From contig NZ_OBQF01000003.1 of assembly GCF_900220995.1 (NCBI RefSeq), positions 1-64,000 of the forward strand: 64,000 bases of DNA, read 5' to 3'. The stretch is from Salinicoccus kekensis. Its GTDB lineage: Bacteria; Bacillota; Bacilli; Staphylococcales; Salinicoccaceae. Each line of letters starts with the position of its first letter. Positions within the stretch are counted from its first letter, which is position 1. A model generated the notes under the pieces. That model saw nothing but the letters and a program-made list of their open reading frames with translations. It did no database searches and was not told the origin of the DNA. Positions 34,672 through 42,902 of the stretch are shown here, piece after piece. Position numbers and translations under genes: made by a program.

Positions 34672-35934
34672 ATGGCTGAAATTATACTCGATAAAAATAA
34701 ATTGATGGTAGATGAAGCGATAAATATTAATGTGCTGACTTCGGAACCGGAGCAGCAGGTCAGGATAAGCATGGAACTTGCAGATGAAGATGGTAAGATG
34801 TTCCGTTCCTGCGCAGAATTCATATCTGATAAGAGCGGCAGAATAGATTTGGATACTGCAAAACCACTCAACGGCACATACGAGCATGCAGATGGAACCG
34901 GGCTGTTCTGGTCTATGGTCAGGAAAGACACCAGGCAGGATGATTACTTTATTAAAAAAACGGATGAAGACATGGAAGCGACGATCTATGTCACCGGCGA
35001 TGACGAAATACTGGCTGCAGAAAAAGTGACGCTGCAGTTTAAGGGTGAAGGGATTGAGGCACTCGAGATAGAGCCCCCTGAACTGAAAGGTAATTTATAT
35101 TCTCCGTCAGAGCAAGGCACTTATCCTTCAGTCATGATACTCGGCGGATCGGATGGCGGCAACACGGCCCATGCCGCAGCTTATCTTGCAGGCAAAGGCT
35201 ATCTGGTACTCTCCCTGTCCTACTTCAATGACGAAGGATTAAATGAACATTTGGAAAACGTCGATCTGAATTACTTCAAACAAGCTGCCGGGTATTTATC
35301 AAATCATGAAAAAAGCGATGCCAAAGTGAATCTGATAGGCTACTCCAAAGGTGCAGAGCTTGCGTTACTGCTTGGAGAGACATTCAATTCATATCAGACC
35401 ATCATTGCCGGTGCAGGTTCGAACTATGCCACTTCAGGCATGAAAGGCGGTATTTTTGCCCCCGTGTCCGGGTGGACGCTGGACGGTGAAGCACTTCCCT
35501 ATTTAAAAATGAAATTTCCAGTGAGCTTCATGTTTTCCACTATAAGAAACTATATTAAGAAACGTCCATTTTATTTCCTCGATGTATGGAAGAAATCACT
35601 GAGCGGCAAAAAAGCGGCTGATCATAAAATCGATGTATCCGGAATCGAAGCACCGCTGCTCATCATTTCAGGCGGTGAGGACAAACTGTGGCCATCAACA
35701 TCTTTCAGCAGGGAAATAAAAAAGGAAAGGGACAATAAGGCTGACCGTTACCTGTATTATCCCGGTGCAGGCCACTTCAACTCTTTTCCATACAGCTTTA
35801 ATCAGATGCCTGCCAATGTTCTTATGAATGTGGATGGGATGATCATAGATTTCGGCGGGACCAAACGGGAGAATGCATATGCAGCGGAAGAATCCCTGGA
35901 AGAGATCCTGGGCTTCCTGGAGCGGAATAATTAA
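34672..35934 (+). CDS. Acyl-CoA thioesterase/BAAT family alpha/beta hydrolase
   Basis: 420 residues from ATG 34672, which follows AGGTGA; an ATG 18 bases earlier lacks a ribosome-binding site. An N-terminal immunoglobulin-like domain (about 1-130) precedes an alpha/beta hydrolase (about 140-420). MILGGSDGGNTAHAAAYLA is the entry, GYSKGAELALLLGE holds the nucleophile serine, ISGGEDKLWPS carries the acid and GAGHFNSFPYS the histidine. This is the BAAT/ACOT layout. A serine nucleophile favours thioester hydrolysis over amino-acid transfer. Substrate unknown; it is monocistronic. Confidence 0.87.
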   Translation: MAEIILDKNKLMVDEAININVLTSEPEQQVRISMELADEDGKMFRSCAEFISDKSGRIDLDTAKPLNGTYEHADGTGLFWSMVRKDTRQDDYFIKKTDEDMEATIYVTGDDEILAAEKVTLQFKGEGIEALEIEPPELKGNLYSPSEQGTYPSVMILGGSDGGNTAHAAAYLAGKGYLVLSLSYFNDEGLNEHLENVDLNYFKQAAGYLSNHEKSDAKVNLIGYSKGAELALLLGETFNSYQTIIAGAGSNYATSGMKGGIFAPVSGWTLDGEALPYLKMKFPVSFMFSTIRNYIKKRPFYFLDVWKKSLSGKKAADHKIDVSGIEAPLLIISGGEDKLWPSTSFSREIKKERDNKADRYLYYPGAGHFNSFPYSFNQMPANVLMNVDGMIIDFGGTKRENAYAAEESLEEILGFLERNN

Positions 35935-35937
35935 AAG

Positions 35938-35976
35938 AAACAGTGATTTCAATATCAAATGAAATCACTGTTTTTT
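35938..35976 (+). terminator. Terminator of the BAAT-like gene
   Basis: AACAGTGATTTCA and TGAAATCACTGTT form a perfect stem with an 8-base loop, followed by TTTTTT. Confidence 0.88.
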
Positions 35977-36075
35977 AAACTTTTGGCCGGACTCGGTATA
36001 AGAAGGATATTTCCCGGGTAATTATCATTAGATACATATAGGTCAGTATTATTGATCGATAAGAGGAGGGATACA

Positions 36076-36657
36076 ATGACATCACTTCCCCGTATAGGTA
36101 AGCCGGCAGCAAATGCATTGAAGAATATCGGCGTTACATCCCTGGAGCAGCTCAGTCGTGTGGATAAGGAAAGCTTATCCCGGGTTCATGGCATCGGCCC
36201 TAAAGCCATCAGTACACTGGAGGTTGAATTGGAAAGAGAAGGCCTGGCGTTCAGAAAACATGAGCCCCTCCCCTTCACTCCCGGTTTCATCGTCTTCGGC
36301 AGTCTGGACTGCAACAACGCACCGAAGAGGGAAATCATCAGGGACTTTGCAATTTCATATGTGGAAGGAAATAAATATGGATTTGTGATGACCTGTGATG
36401 AAGACATGAGTCTTAATATACTCCCCGCTCAGGAATTACAGGGGATGCAAGAAATTCATCAACATCTTTTGAAAGAAAAGCACGATATAAGCATGCTGGA
36501 TTTGAAATCAATCATCACCCACGGCAAAGAAGGCGCAGCCTACGGTTCGGCTGTAACAACAAAAGGTGAGAGCATCGATTTAGCATGGTTCATCGAGTTT
36601 AAAAGCCATAAGAAGGACGCTTTGATAGATCAAGTCACCTTCTTTGAAGTCAGATAA
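36076..36657 (+). CDS. Helix-hairpin-helix and SnoaL-like domain fusion protein
   Basis: 193 residues from ATG 36076, five bases after GAGGAGGG. N-terminal part (about 1-60): LPRIGKPAANALKNIGVTSL and RVHGIGPKAISTLE form a helix-hairpin-helix pair, as in RNA polymerase alpha C-terminal-like and DNA-binding proteins. C-terminal part (about 80-193): NAPKREIIRDFAISYVEGN and a beta-rich end resemble SnoaL/NTF2-like domains that bind small ligands. The combination suggests a ligand-sensing nucleic-acid-binding protein, but that is inference. No neighbour shares its operon. Confidence 0.65.
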   Translation: MTSLPRIGKPAANALKNIGVTSLEQLSRVDKESLSRVHGIGPKAISTLEVELEREGLAFRKHEPLPFTPGFIVFGSLDCNNAPKREIIRDFAISYVEGNKYGFVMTCDEDMSLNILPAQELQGMQEIHQHLLKEKHDISMLDLKSIITHGKEGAAYGSAVTTKGESIDLAWFIEFKSHKKDALIDQVTFFEVR

Positions 36658-36942
36658 TAGCATGATTAACAGCCTCACGACCAATTGTATATGCGTTATT
36701 TCAGTGTTATAGAAAATCTTTGAATCCCAGTATCATGCATTTTAAGAGGTAACGCATGGCGTTACAGAAAAGGACGTATGTGATTGTAGTGAAACTTACA
36801 GAAAACAGGTCGATCCATTAATTATCTTCAAAGGTTGCCTTCACATCCTTTACGGTATTTCCATTAAATCCATGCATTTTACGTTTATATTAATTCAAGG
36901 AGGGAACAAGTGGACTAGCATAAATTTTTAAGGAGGAATAGC
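36658..36942. other. Intergenic region upstream of DUF378 gene
   Basis: 285 bases without a gene. It holds a SigB-like promoter near its end. No terminator for the HhH-SnoaL gene was found with confidence. Confidence 0.5.
36883..36907 (+). promoter_or_regulatory. Possible SigB-type promoter
   Basis: GTTTAT, 13 bases, GGGAAC resembles the sigma-B pattern GTTTAA-N12-15-GGGWAW with a mismatch in each box. It lies 36 bases before the DUF378 start. Confidence 0.35.
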
Positions 36943-37326
36943 ATGAAAGTAGCAGACATGATTGCTTTGGCGCTTGTCATCATCGGTGGTTTGAACTGGC
37001 TGCTTGTCGGCTTGTTTGAATTTGATCTTGTTGCTTCGTTATTTGGAGGACAGGATGCCATTCTCTCCAAGATCGTTTACATCTTAGTTGGTCTTGCAGC
37101 GTTGTATTCACTTAAGTTCTTCAAGCACATCAATGATCAATATGAGGAACCGCGTGCAGCGACTGCAACTGCCGGGACGGATTCATCAGCCCGCACTGAC
37201 GGACGCGACGCTGACGGCAGAGTTAAAGATCCAAACGTAAATGATTCGGTGAGCGGTACGGACAGAGCCGGAGACCCTAATAACCCGGATGATCCGAACA
37301 ATCCAAGAAATCGTTCAGAAAGATAA
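36943..37326 (+). CDS. DUF378 small membrane protein with hydrophilic tail
   Basis: 127 residues. DUF378 core (about 1-65): MIALALVIIGGLNWLLVGLFEFDLVA, then a second membrane helix KIVYILVGLAALYSLKFF. The tail from about 70 is Asp/Asn/Pro/Arg-rich with DPNNPDDPNNPRNRSE-like repeats and is likely disordered. DUF378 proteins (YuzA type) have no assigned function; some are stress-induced. RBS AGGAGG. The long acidic tail is unlike the short classic members. Confidence 0.85.
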   Translation: MKVADMIALALVIIGGLNWLLVGLFEFDLVASLFGGQDAILSKIVYILVGLAALYSLKFFKHINDQYEEPRAATATAGTDSSARTDGRDADGRVKDPNVNDSVSGTDRAGDPNNPDDPNNPRNRSER

Positions 37327-37359
37327 TCGCGATTCTTGAAAAATGGATAAGACCAAAAG

Positions 37360-37402
37360 AAAAAGTATCAGGCGATGAAAAACTATCGCCTGATACTTTT
37401 TT
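37360..37402. terminator. Bidirectional terminator between DUF378 and TRAP operon 2
   Basis: AAAAAGTATCAGGCGAT and ATCGCCTGATACTTTTT form a 17-bp stem with an 8-base loop and T-runs for both strands. Confidence 0.92.
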
Positions 37403-37431
37403 CTTTTACATATTTACACGGTTATCCACAG

Positions 37432-39423
37432 TCATGACGTCGTCGCTGGTGCATCCTGCCGCTTCCATTTCATATAGTTCAGCAGGAGGACAATGATTAT
37501 GATTGCGACGCCTGCAACATCGGTGAATGGTTCCGGCACGACTGAAAGGACGGCCGCAGCTATGAGGATGATTCTGGAGACTACACCTACGTGCGTCTTG
37601 AAGAATCCTTCAAGCCCTGCTGACAGCGCAGTCAGTCCTATGAGTGTCGTCAGGACGACCAGGGCGATATCAAAGAAGCTTGCGAGCGGGTATTCCCTCG
37701 CATTTGTAGCAAGCCCTTCCACGTCCACCATGAGCAGTGCCGGTTCGTAAATGAATATGAACGGGATGAGGAAGCCTGCTATGGATAATTTAAGTGCCTG
37801 GAAGCCGGTCCGCATCGGATCACCGCCCGATATGCCCGCGCCGGCGAAGGCTGCGAGTGCGACCGGAGGTGTGACGTTTGCGAATATGCCGAAGTAGAAT
37901 ACGAACATATGTGCAAGCAGCACCGGTATGCCGAATTCAGCCAATGCTGGTGCCGCCATCGTCGCTGTAATGATATAAGCCGGAATCGACGGGAGCCCCA
38001 TACCGAGGACCATCGATGCAATCATCGTGAAGAACAGCGTAAGGAAGAGTGAACCTGCACCGATATTTGCGATTGCAGATGTCATTACAGCACCGAATCC
38101 TGTCAGGGAAACAACGCCGATGATGATACCGACCACCGCACAGGCGATCATGACCGCGAGTGCCTGCTGTGCACCGTTTGCCATGGCATCGAATATCTCC
38201 CGGAGTGACATACGGGTTGTTTTCCTGAGTGTGGCGACGATGATCGTCAACAGAATCGTATAAATTGCCGCTCTTGGGATGGGCATGTTCATGAAGAGCA
38301 TGATGATCAGCCCTATGATCGGGATGAGCAGATGTCCCCTGTCTTTAAGGACTTCTTTAATCCTTGGCAGGTCGGCCCGCGGGATACCTTTCAAATCACG
38401 CTTGCCTGCCCGGTAATGGACCTGCATGATCACGGCGAAGTAATACAGGATTGCCGGAAGGACGGCTGCAAGAGCAATCACACCGTAGTTGATCCCTGTG
38501 GTCTCTGCCATGATGAATGCACTGGCGCCCATGATCGGCGGCAGTATCTGCCCGCCGACGGAGGCACTGGCTTCCACCGCACCTGCAAAGTTCCGGTGGT
38601 ACCCCACTTTTTTCATGAGGGGAATCGTAAAGGCGCCGGTGCTGACTACGTTTGCAACAGCCGCCCCGTTGATGCTCCCCATGAATCCGCTGGATACGAC
38701 AGCAACTTTTGCAGGGCCGCCTTTATTCGCCCCGGCGAGGGCCATGGCAAGGTCGTTGAAGAACTGACCCATGCCCGATTTTTGGAGAAAAGCTCCAAAT
38801 AGTATGAACAGGAATATGAAGTTGACCGAGGCCGCAATCGCTGTCGAATATAGGCCTTCAGTACTCAGATACAACTGCCCGAATATGTCCCCTACACTGT
38901 AAGGTCTGGTGAGCATCATATTCGGCAGGAAATCCATGTGGCTGAAGAACGGATATGCTAAAAATATGAGTGCCAGGATGGGAAGAATCAATCCCGTCAC
39001 TCTTCTCGCCGCTTCAAGTATCAGCAGGACTGCCAATATTGCCACCGCGATATCCACGTTGTTCGGTATACCGCCCCGTTCAGTGACGATGGCCTGATAT
39101 TCGACGAGTATGTAGCCTGCGGTGAATAAGCTCAGGCCCGCGAGCAACCAGTCGAAGAGAGGCAGTTTTGTACGGTCCTGACTTTTGAACATCGGATAGA
39201 GCATATAAATCAATGCGAGGCCGACTGCAACATGGATGGAACGCTGCTGCAGTGCCGGCATCGGATTGAATACCATATAGAGATGAAATACAGAATATAA
39301 TACGGCAATGATGGTGACGATCCAAAAAATGGTCTTACTGTCGAATTGCCTTGTGGTGGCATCTCTATCATATTTCTCCAGGACTTCCTGGGTATCAGGC
39401 GCCACCTGTGGCTCCTTTGTCAT
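37432..39423 (-). CDS. TRAP transporter permease, fused small and large subunits (copy 2)
   Basis: 663 residues from ATG 39423, which overlaps the DUF1850 stop as ATGA and follows AGGGGGG. About 16-18 membrane segments. Landmarks match copy 1: GSINGAAVANVVSTGAFTIP, GAVEASASVGGQILPPIMG and MFVFYFGIFANVTPPVALAA. It moves the ligand delivered by the TAXI binding protein two genes upstream. It is convergent with copy 1 across about 3.5 kb of unrelated genes. Sequence divergence suggests an old duplication or separate acquisition, with different substrates. Confidence 0.9.
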   Translation of the reverse strand: MTKEPQVAPDTQEVLEKYDRDATTRQFDSKTIFWIVTIIAVLYSVFHLYMVFNPMPALQQRSIHVAVGLALIYMLYPMFKSQDRTKLPLFDWLLAGLSLFTAGYILVEYQAIVTERGGIPNNVDIAVAILAVLLILEAARRVTGLILPILALIFLAYPFFSHMDFLPNMMLTRPYSVGDIFGQLYLSTEGLYSTAIAASVNFIFLFILFGAFLQKSGMGQFFNDLAMALAGANKGGPAKVAVVSSGFMGSINGAAVANVVSTGAFTIPLMKKVGYHRNFAGAVEASASVGGQILPPIMGASAFIMAETTGINYGVIALAAVLPAILYYFAVIMQVHYRAGKRDLKGIPRADLPRIKEVLKDRGHLLIPIIGLIIMLFMNMPIPRAAIYTILLTIIVATLRKTTRMSLREIFDAMANGAQQALAVMIACAVVGIIIGVVSLTGFGAVMTSAIANIGAGSLFLTLFFTMIASMVLGMGLPSIPAYIITATMAAPALAEFGIPVLLAHMFVFYFGIFANVTPPVALAAFAGAGISGGDPMRTGFQALKLSIAGFLIPFIFIYEPALLMVDVEGLATNAREYPLASFFDIALVVLTTLIGLTALSAGLEGFFKTHVGVVSRIILIAAAVLSVVPEPFTDVAGVAIIIIVLLLNYMKWKRQDAPATTS

Positions 39424-39899
39424 ATTAATCCCCCCTGTGAATTGCACAATACTGATTTGTTGCCGACGCTGATGTTCACTGAAGTGTTTGGTTCATACAT
39501 TTCGTAAAGTAAATGATCGTGATCATCCTGGACGATCCTGGTCTCCACATTTTCCGAAACGTTCACATTCAATTCAGGATAAGTGACGTTCACCGTGAAC
39601 TCGACGAAACCCTCGTCTGTAATTTCAGGCGGTGTCTCCGAATCTGTCGGCACGCCAGCCCCAAAAGTCTTGAAGTAGGTTCTGGTGAGCAGAAGATCAT
39701 CACCTTTCACCTCATACACTTCATACCATTCCTCATGTTCAATGGAATGGATCCAATGCAGCTCGAATGTTTCCGGCTTTAAACACACCGGAGTATGACC
39801 TTCCGCCTCAATGACCAGTGCAGATCTCGGCCAAAGGAAAAATAAGAGGAGCACTGTAATAATGCTCCCCGAGGCCACCCATAATTTCTTATTGCTCAT
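39420..39899 (-). CDS. DUF1850 protein of the TAXI-TRAP operon (copy 2)
   Basis: 159 residues from ATG 39899. One N-terminal membrane helix (about 6-22), then a domain with ELHWIHSIEHEEWYEVYEV, the His-containing core of DUF1850, and YFKTFGAGVPTDSE. It overlaps the binding-protein gene by 11 bases and the permease by 4, so the three genes are translationally coupled. Paralogue of 31299-31817. A role in handling ligand at the membrane face is plausible but not shown. Confidence 0.82.
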   Translation of the reverse strand: MSNKKLWVASGSIITVLLLFFLWPRSALVIEAEGHTPVCLKPETFELHWIHSIEHEEWYEVYEVKGDDLLLTRTYFKTFGAGVPTDSETPPEITDEGFVEFTVNVTYPELNVNVSENVETRIVQDDHDHLLYEMYEPNTSVNISVGNKSVLCNSQGGLI

Positions 39900-40911
39900 C
39901 GTAGAAGCGCTGTGCTCCCGGATGAACATCTATGACCATATTATCCATTGAGTTTTCAATACTGATATCTGATGCTGCCTGGTGTGAGTTCTCAAGAGAC
40001 TCCAGGTTTTCAAACATATATTTCGTGAGGTTGTAGACATCATCTTCGCTGAGGTCGGATCTTACGACCAGTGCATTCATGATGGCAACGGTCGGCACCG
40101 CCTCTTCGTTACCGTAAGTATCTTCAGGGATGTCGAGTGAAGTGAAGTAATCCTCTTCCATGCCTTCCACCACTTCAGGTTCGATCGGTACAATCTTCAA
40201 GTCGACAGAGTTTTCAAGCTCCATTACAGAAGCGTTCGGCAGGCCGCTTGTCAGGAATGCCGCATCGAGCTGGCCGCCCCTCATGGCTTCTGCAGCTTCT
40301 GCGTAACCCAGGTAATCCACATCGATATCGTCATATGACATGTCGTGTGCATCCAGCACAGAACGTGTGGCGATTTCAACGCCCGAGTTCTGGTCTCCGA
40401 CCGCGACGCGTTTGCCTGCAAGGTCTTCGACACTTTCAATGCCTGCGCCTTCAGTCGTGATGAGCTGTACGAAGTTAGGATAGAGTGCCGCCATCTGCTG
40501 TACATTCTCGATCGGCTCGGTGAATGTTTCTTCGCCGTTCACTGCCTGTACGAGTGCATCACTCATGACGAATGCCATTTCCACACTTTCCTGAGCCATG
40601 AGGTTCAGGTTTTCTGCAGAAGCCCCCGTCGTTTCAGTTCTGGAGTTCACGCCGAATTCACTGCTGTATCCGTCAGCCAGCGTTGTTGCAATGATGTTGT
40701 AAGGTCCTGATGATCCGCCGGTCGCAATGGTCACTATATTTGTTTCAAGCTCTGCAGAGCCGCCGTCACCTTCTTCTGAAGATTCTTCTCCTTCTTCAGC
40801 CGGTTCCTCTTCAGCCGGTTCCTCTGCTGATTCGCCGCCCCCGTCGTCTCCGCATGCAGCCAGGAACAGCGTTGCGCCGAGAATTAAAGCCAGATATTTT
40901 TTGAAAATCAT
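39889..40911 (-). CDS. TAXI-family TRAP transporter solute-binding lipoprotein (copy 2)
   Basis: 340 residues. Lipobox LAAC at about 17-20, acidic linker to about 52, then the TAXI domain: IVTIATGGSSGPYNIIATTLA, AVGDQNSGVEIATRSVLDAH, DAAFLTSGLPNASV and VIDVHPGAQRFYDEQ. The gene heads an operon with DUF1850 and the fused permease. A promoter with an overlapping cre box lies directly upstream, unlike copy 1. ATG 40911 is preceded by GGGAG. Ligand unknown. Confidence 0.9.
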   Translation of the reverse strand: MIFKKYLALILGATLFLAACGDDGGGESAEEPAEEEPAEEGEESSEEGDGGSAELETNIVTIATGGSSGPYNIIATTLADGYSSEFGVNSRTETTGASAENLNLMAQESVEMAFVMSDALVQAVNGEETFTEPIENVQQMAALYPNFVQLITTEGAGIESVEDLAGKRVAVGDQNSGVEIATRSVLDAHDMSYDDIDVDYLGYAEAAEAMRGGQLDAAFLTSGLPNASVMELENSVDLKIVPIEPEVVEGMEEDYFTSLDIPEDTYGNEEAVPTVAIMNALVVRSDLSEDDVYNLTKYMFENLESLENSHQAASDISIENSMDNMVIDVHPGAQRFYDEQ

Positions 40912-40943
40912 GAGTTTCAGCTCCCTTTAGGTTTGTAAGTCAA

Positions 40944-40980
40944 ATTATAGCAGAGGTTCTACTAAATGAAAACGCTAACT
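40944..40980 (-). promoter_or_regulatory. Promoter and cre box of TRAP operon 2
   Basis: On the minus strand TATAAT (40949-40944) lies 17 bases after TTTTCA (40972-40967). The cre-like TGAAAACGCTAACT at 40967-40980 (plus strand) matches 13 of 14 positions and covers the -35 box. This suggests catabolite repression of the transporter. Confidence 0.65.
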
Positions 40981-41025
40981 TTTTAAATTATCTTTTTATT
41001 TCAAATAATGGAGCATGGAGATAAA

Positions 41026-41056
41026 ATAAAAAACCACGCCCTGACTGGAGCGTGGT
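41026..41056 (-). terminator. Terminator of the cyclase gene
   Basis: ACCACGC (41033-41039) pairs with GCGTGGT (41050-41056); on the minus strand TTTTTTATTTT follows. Confidence 0.8.
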
Positions 41057-41074
41057 CCGCTGGATTAATCTTAC

Positions 41075-41773
41075 TCATTCTTCTATGATGGCGACCGGGT
41101 TGCATATGCTGGCATCCCGTCCGACGATCCTGAGAGGTGTACAGTATATCTGCCTGATCGACTGCCCGACGATCGGTGCGAGATTGACATCCTCATAGAT
41201 CAGTATGGTGCCGTTGGGCTTTTCAGGATCGAGAAATGCCTTATGGGTCCTGAAGTTGTTGGTCTTGCCGATGGGGATGTTTTCAATGCTCAAAGTATCT
41301 ATGGCCACTGCTTTGACGTTCGGAAGCTTCTCCCGGATATATTCCGCCGCTTCCGGGCTGACTGTGCTGAAACCATCGGCATAGGCTTCAAAGTCGGCAT
41401 CCCGCTTCTTATACGAGTGGGTGTTGAATATCAGGATGTCCGCTTCGTGCAGCGAATCACCGTATGCTTCAAGCTGTTCTATCGTAATCATGTCATTTTT
41501 CTTTTGTGCAGGCACATCAAGCATCAGCGGTCTGTCATAGACGAAATTTTCCGCAGGTATGCTGTCGATGCCGAGGTTCTCCCCGCTGAAATGGTGGAAG
41601 GGTGCATCCACATGGGTGCCCGCATGCAGGTAGGTGGTGAGCACACTGCCATTCCAGTGGTCCCCCGCTTCCAGATTTTCCTTCAGTTCGACTTTCACTT
41701 CCGGCAGCCCCGGAAAGACTGGCATTCCTTCATAAATCGGGTAGCCCAAATCAACATATTTTACTGACATCAT
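41075..41773 (-). CDS. Cyclase family protein (kynurenine formamidase-like)
   Basis: 232 residues from ATG 41773; the next codon is also ATG and is equally possible after AAAGGGGAA. The metal-binding signature HAGTHVDAPFHH at about 51-62 defines the family, which includes kynurenine formamidase and isatin hydrolase. VAIDTLSIENI and the C-terminal RIVGRDASICNPVAIIEE fit. The enzyme hydrolyses an amide or lactam through divalent metal ions. No tryptophan-degradation gene is near, so the substrate is open. Confidence 0.85.
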   Translation of the reverse strand: MMSVKYVDLGYPIYEGMPVFPGLPEVKVELKENLEAGDHWNGSVLTTYLHAGTHVDAPFHHFSGENLGIDSIPAENFVYDRPLMLDVPAQKKNDMITIEQLEAYGDSLHEADILIFNTHSYKKRDADFEAYADGFSTVSPEAAEYIREKLPNVKAVAIDTLSIENIPIGKTNNFRTHKAFLDPEKPNGTILIYEDVNLAPIVGQSIRQIYCTPLRIVGRDASICNPVAIIEE

Positions 41774-41937
41774 CCATTCCCCTTTTTTTGAATTTAACCT
41801 GATTATACCTTTCATCATACTTTTTGTTAAACGGATTGGAACCTCATGGAAGTATGATGTTAAAATGAAGTGAAAGAGGATTTGTAAGATATGATTCAGA
41901 TGACGGGGAAATATGCTCTGTAAAGGAAGTTATATAA

Positions 41938-42846
41938 ATGACCAACAGGTATAAGGAAGCGCAGCGGGCAACAATAATAGGGATCATAGTAAACCTCATC
42001 CTGGCGGTAGTGAAGGGGATCGGCGGAATTTTGGGCAACAGCCGGGCACTGGTCGCAGATGCCGCCCATTCCGCATCGGATGTGGTGAGCTCGATCGCCG
42101 TCTACATCGGTGTGAGGGCCGCGCAGAAGCCGCCAGATCAGGAGCATCCGTACGGGCACGGGAAATCTGAAAATGTCGCAACATTGATCGTTGCGATACT
42201 GCTTGTCGTCGTCGGCTTTGAGATCATGTACAACTCCATCTCATCAATATGGTCGGATACGACGAATGAGGTCACGTCGATGATCGTGCTTTATATCATC
42301 ATTTTTTCACTGATCGTCAAAGAAATACTCTTCCAGTATAAATTCCGGCTGGGGACCAGGATCAACAGCCCGGCCCTCATCGCAGATGCATGGCATCACC
42401 GTTCGGATGCGATTTCATCTGCCGTCGCGCTCGTCGGCGTCGGCCTCACGCTCATCGGGGCCCGTTACGATATACCGTACCTCGAATTTTTCGATCCGAT
42501 CGCAGGTGCAGTGATCGCGGTCATCATCATGTACATGGGTTTCCAGCTCGCCAAGGAAGCCGTGAGCATGACTTTGGAAGTGGTCCTGAACGAACGGGAG
42601 GCTGCAGGTCTGATGGATACGGCGATGTCCGTCGACAAAGTGGTGCAGGTTGATGCACTGAGTGCACGCTCCCACGGGTCCTATGTCATCGTCGACATTA
42701 AAATATCGGTGGATGCATCCATCACTGTGGAGGACGGCCACAGGATCGGCAGGAATGTGAAGCAGCAGCTGATCAGGAAACACGATATCGTGAGGGACGT
42801 CAACGTCCATGTGAACCCATATGACTTTGATGAGACGGAAAGTTAA
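41938..42846 (+). CDS. Cation diffusion facilitator family transporter
   Basis: 302 residues. Six membrane segments over about 10-205, with the metal-site pairs HSASD (TM2) and HHRSD (TM5), then a cytoplasmic C-terminal domain of about 80 residues. CDF proteins export Zn, Mn, Fe or Co in exchange for protons. The signature at the N-terminus, NSRALVADAAHSASDVVSS, is clear. ATG 41938 follows GGAAG. It is monocistronic, and no metal regulator is adjacent. HxxxD pairs in both helices suggest Zn or Mn, but the ion is not certain. Confidence 0.88.
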   Translation: MTNRYKEAQRATIIGIIVNLILAVVKGIGGILGNSRALVADAAHSASDVVSSIAVYIGVRAAQKPPDQEHPYGHGKSENVATLIVAILLVVVGFEIMYNSISSIWSDTTNEVTSMIVLYIIIFSLIVKEILFQYKFRLGTRINSPALIADAWHHRSDAISSAVALVGVGLTLIGARYDIPYLEFFDPIAGAVIAVIIMYMGFQLAKEAVSMTLEVVLNEREAAGLMDTAMSVDKVVQVDALSARSHGSYVIVDIKISVDASITVEDGHRIGRNVKQQLIRKHDIVRDVNVHVNPYDFDETES

Positions 42847-42863
42847 AAGGACGGGGGAAAATG

Positions 42864-42900
42864 AAAAAACACTTCCACATAAATTGTGGAAGTGTTTTTT
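42864..42900. terminator. Bidirectional terminator between CDF and aldo/keto reductase
   Basis: AAAAAACACTTCCAC and GTGGAAGTGTTTTTT form a perfect 15-bp stem with a 7-base loop. Confidence 0.92.
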
Positions 42901-42902
42901 CA

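Noticed and set aside
41243-41767. 174-codon frame opposite the cyclase gene
   Set aside because: Antisense to the HxGTHxD cyclase; no upstream start signals.
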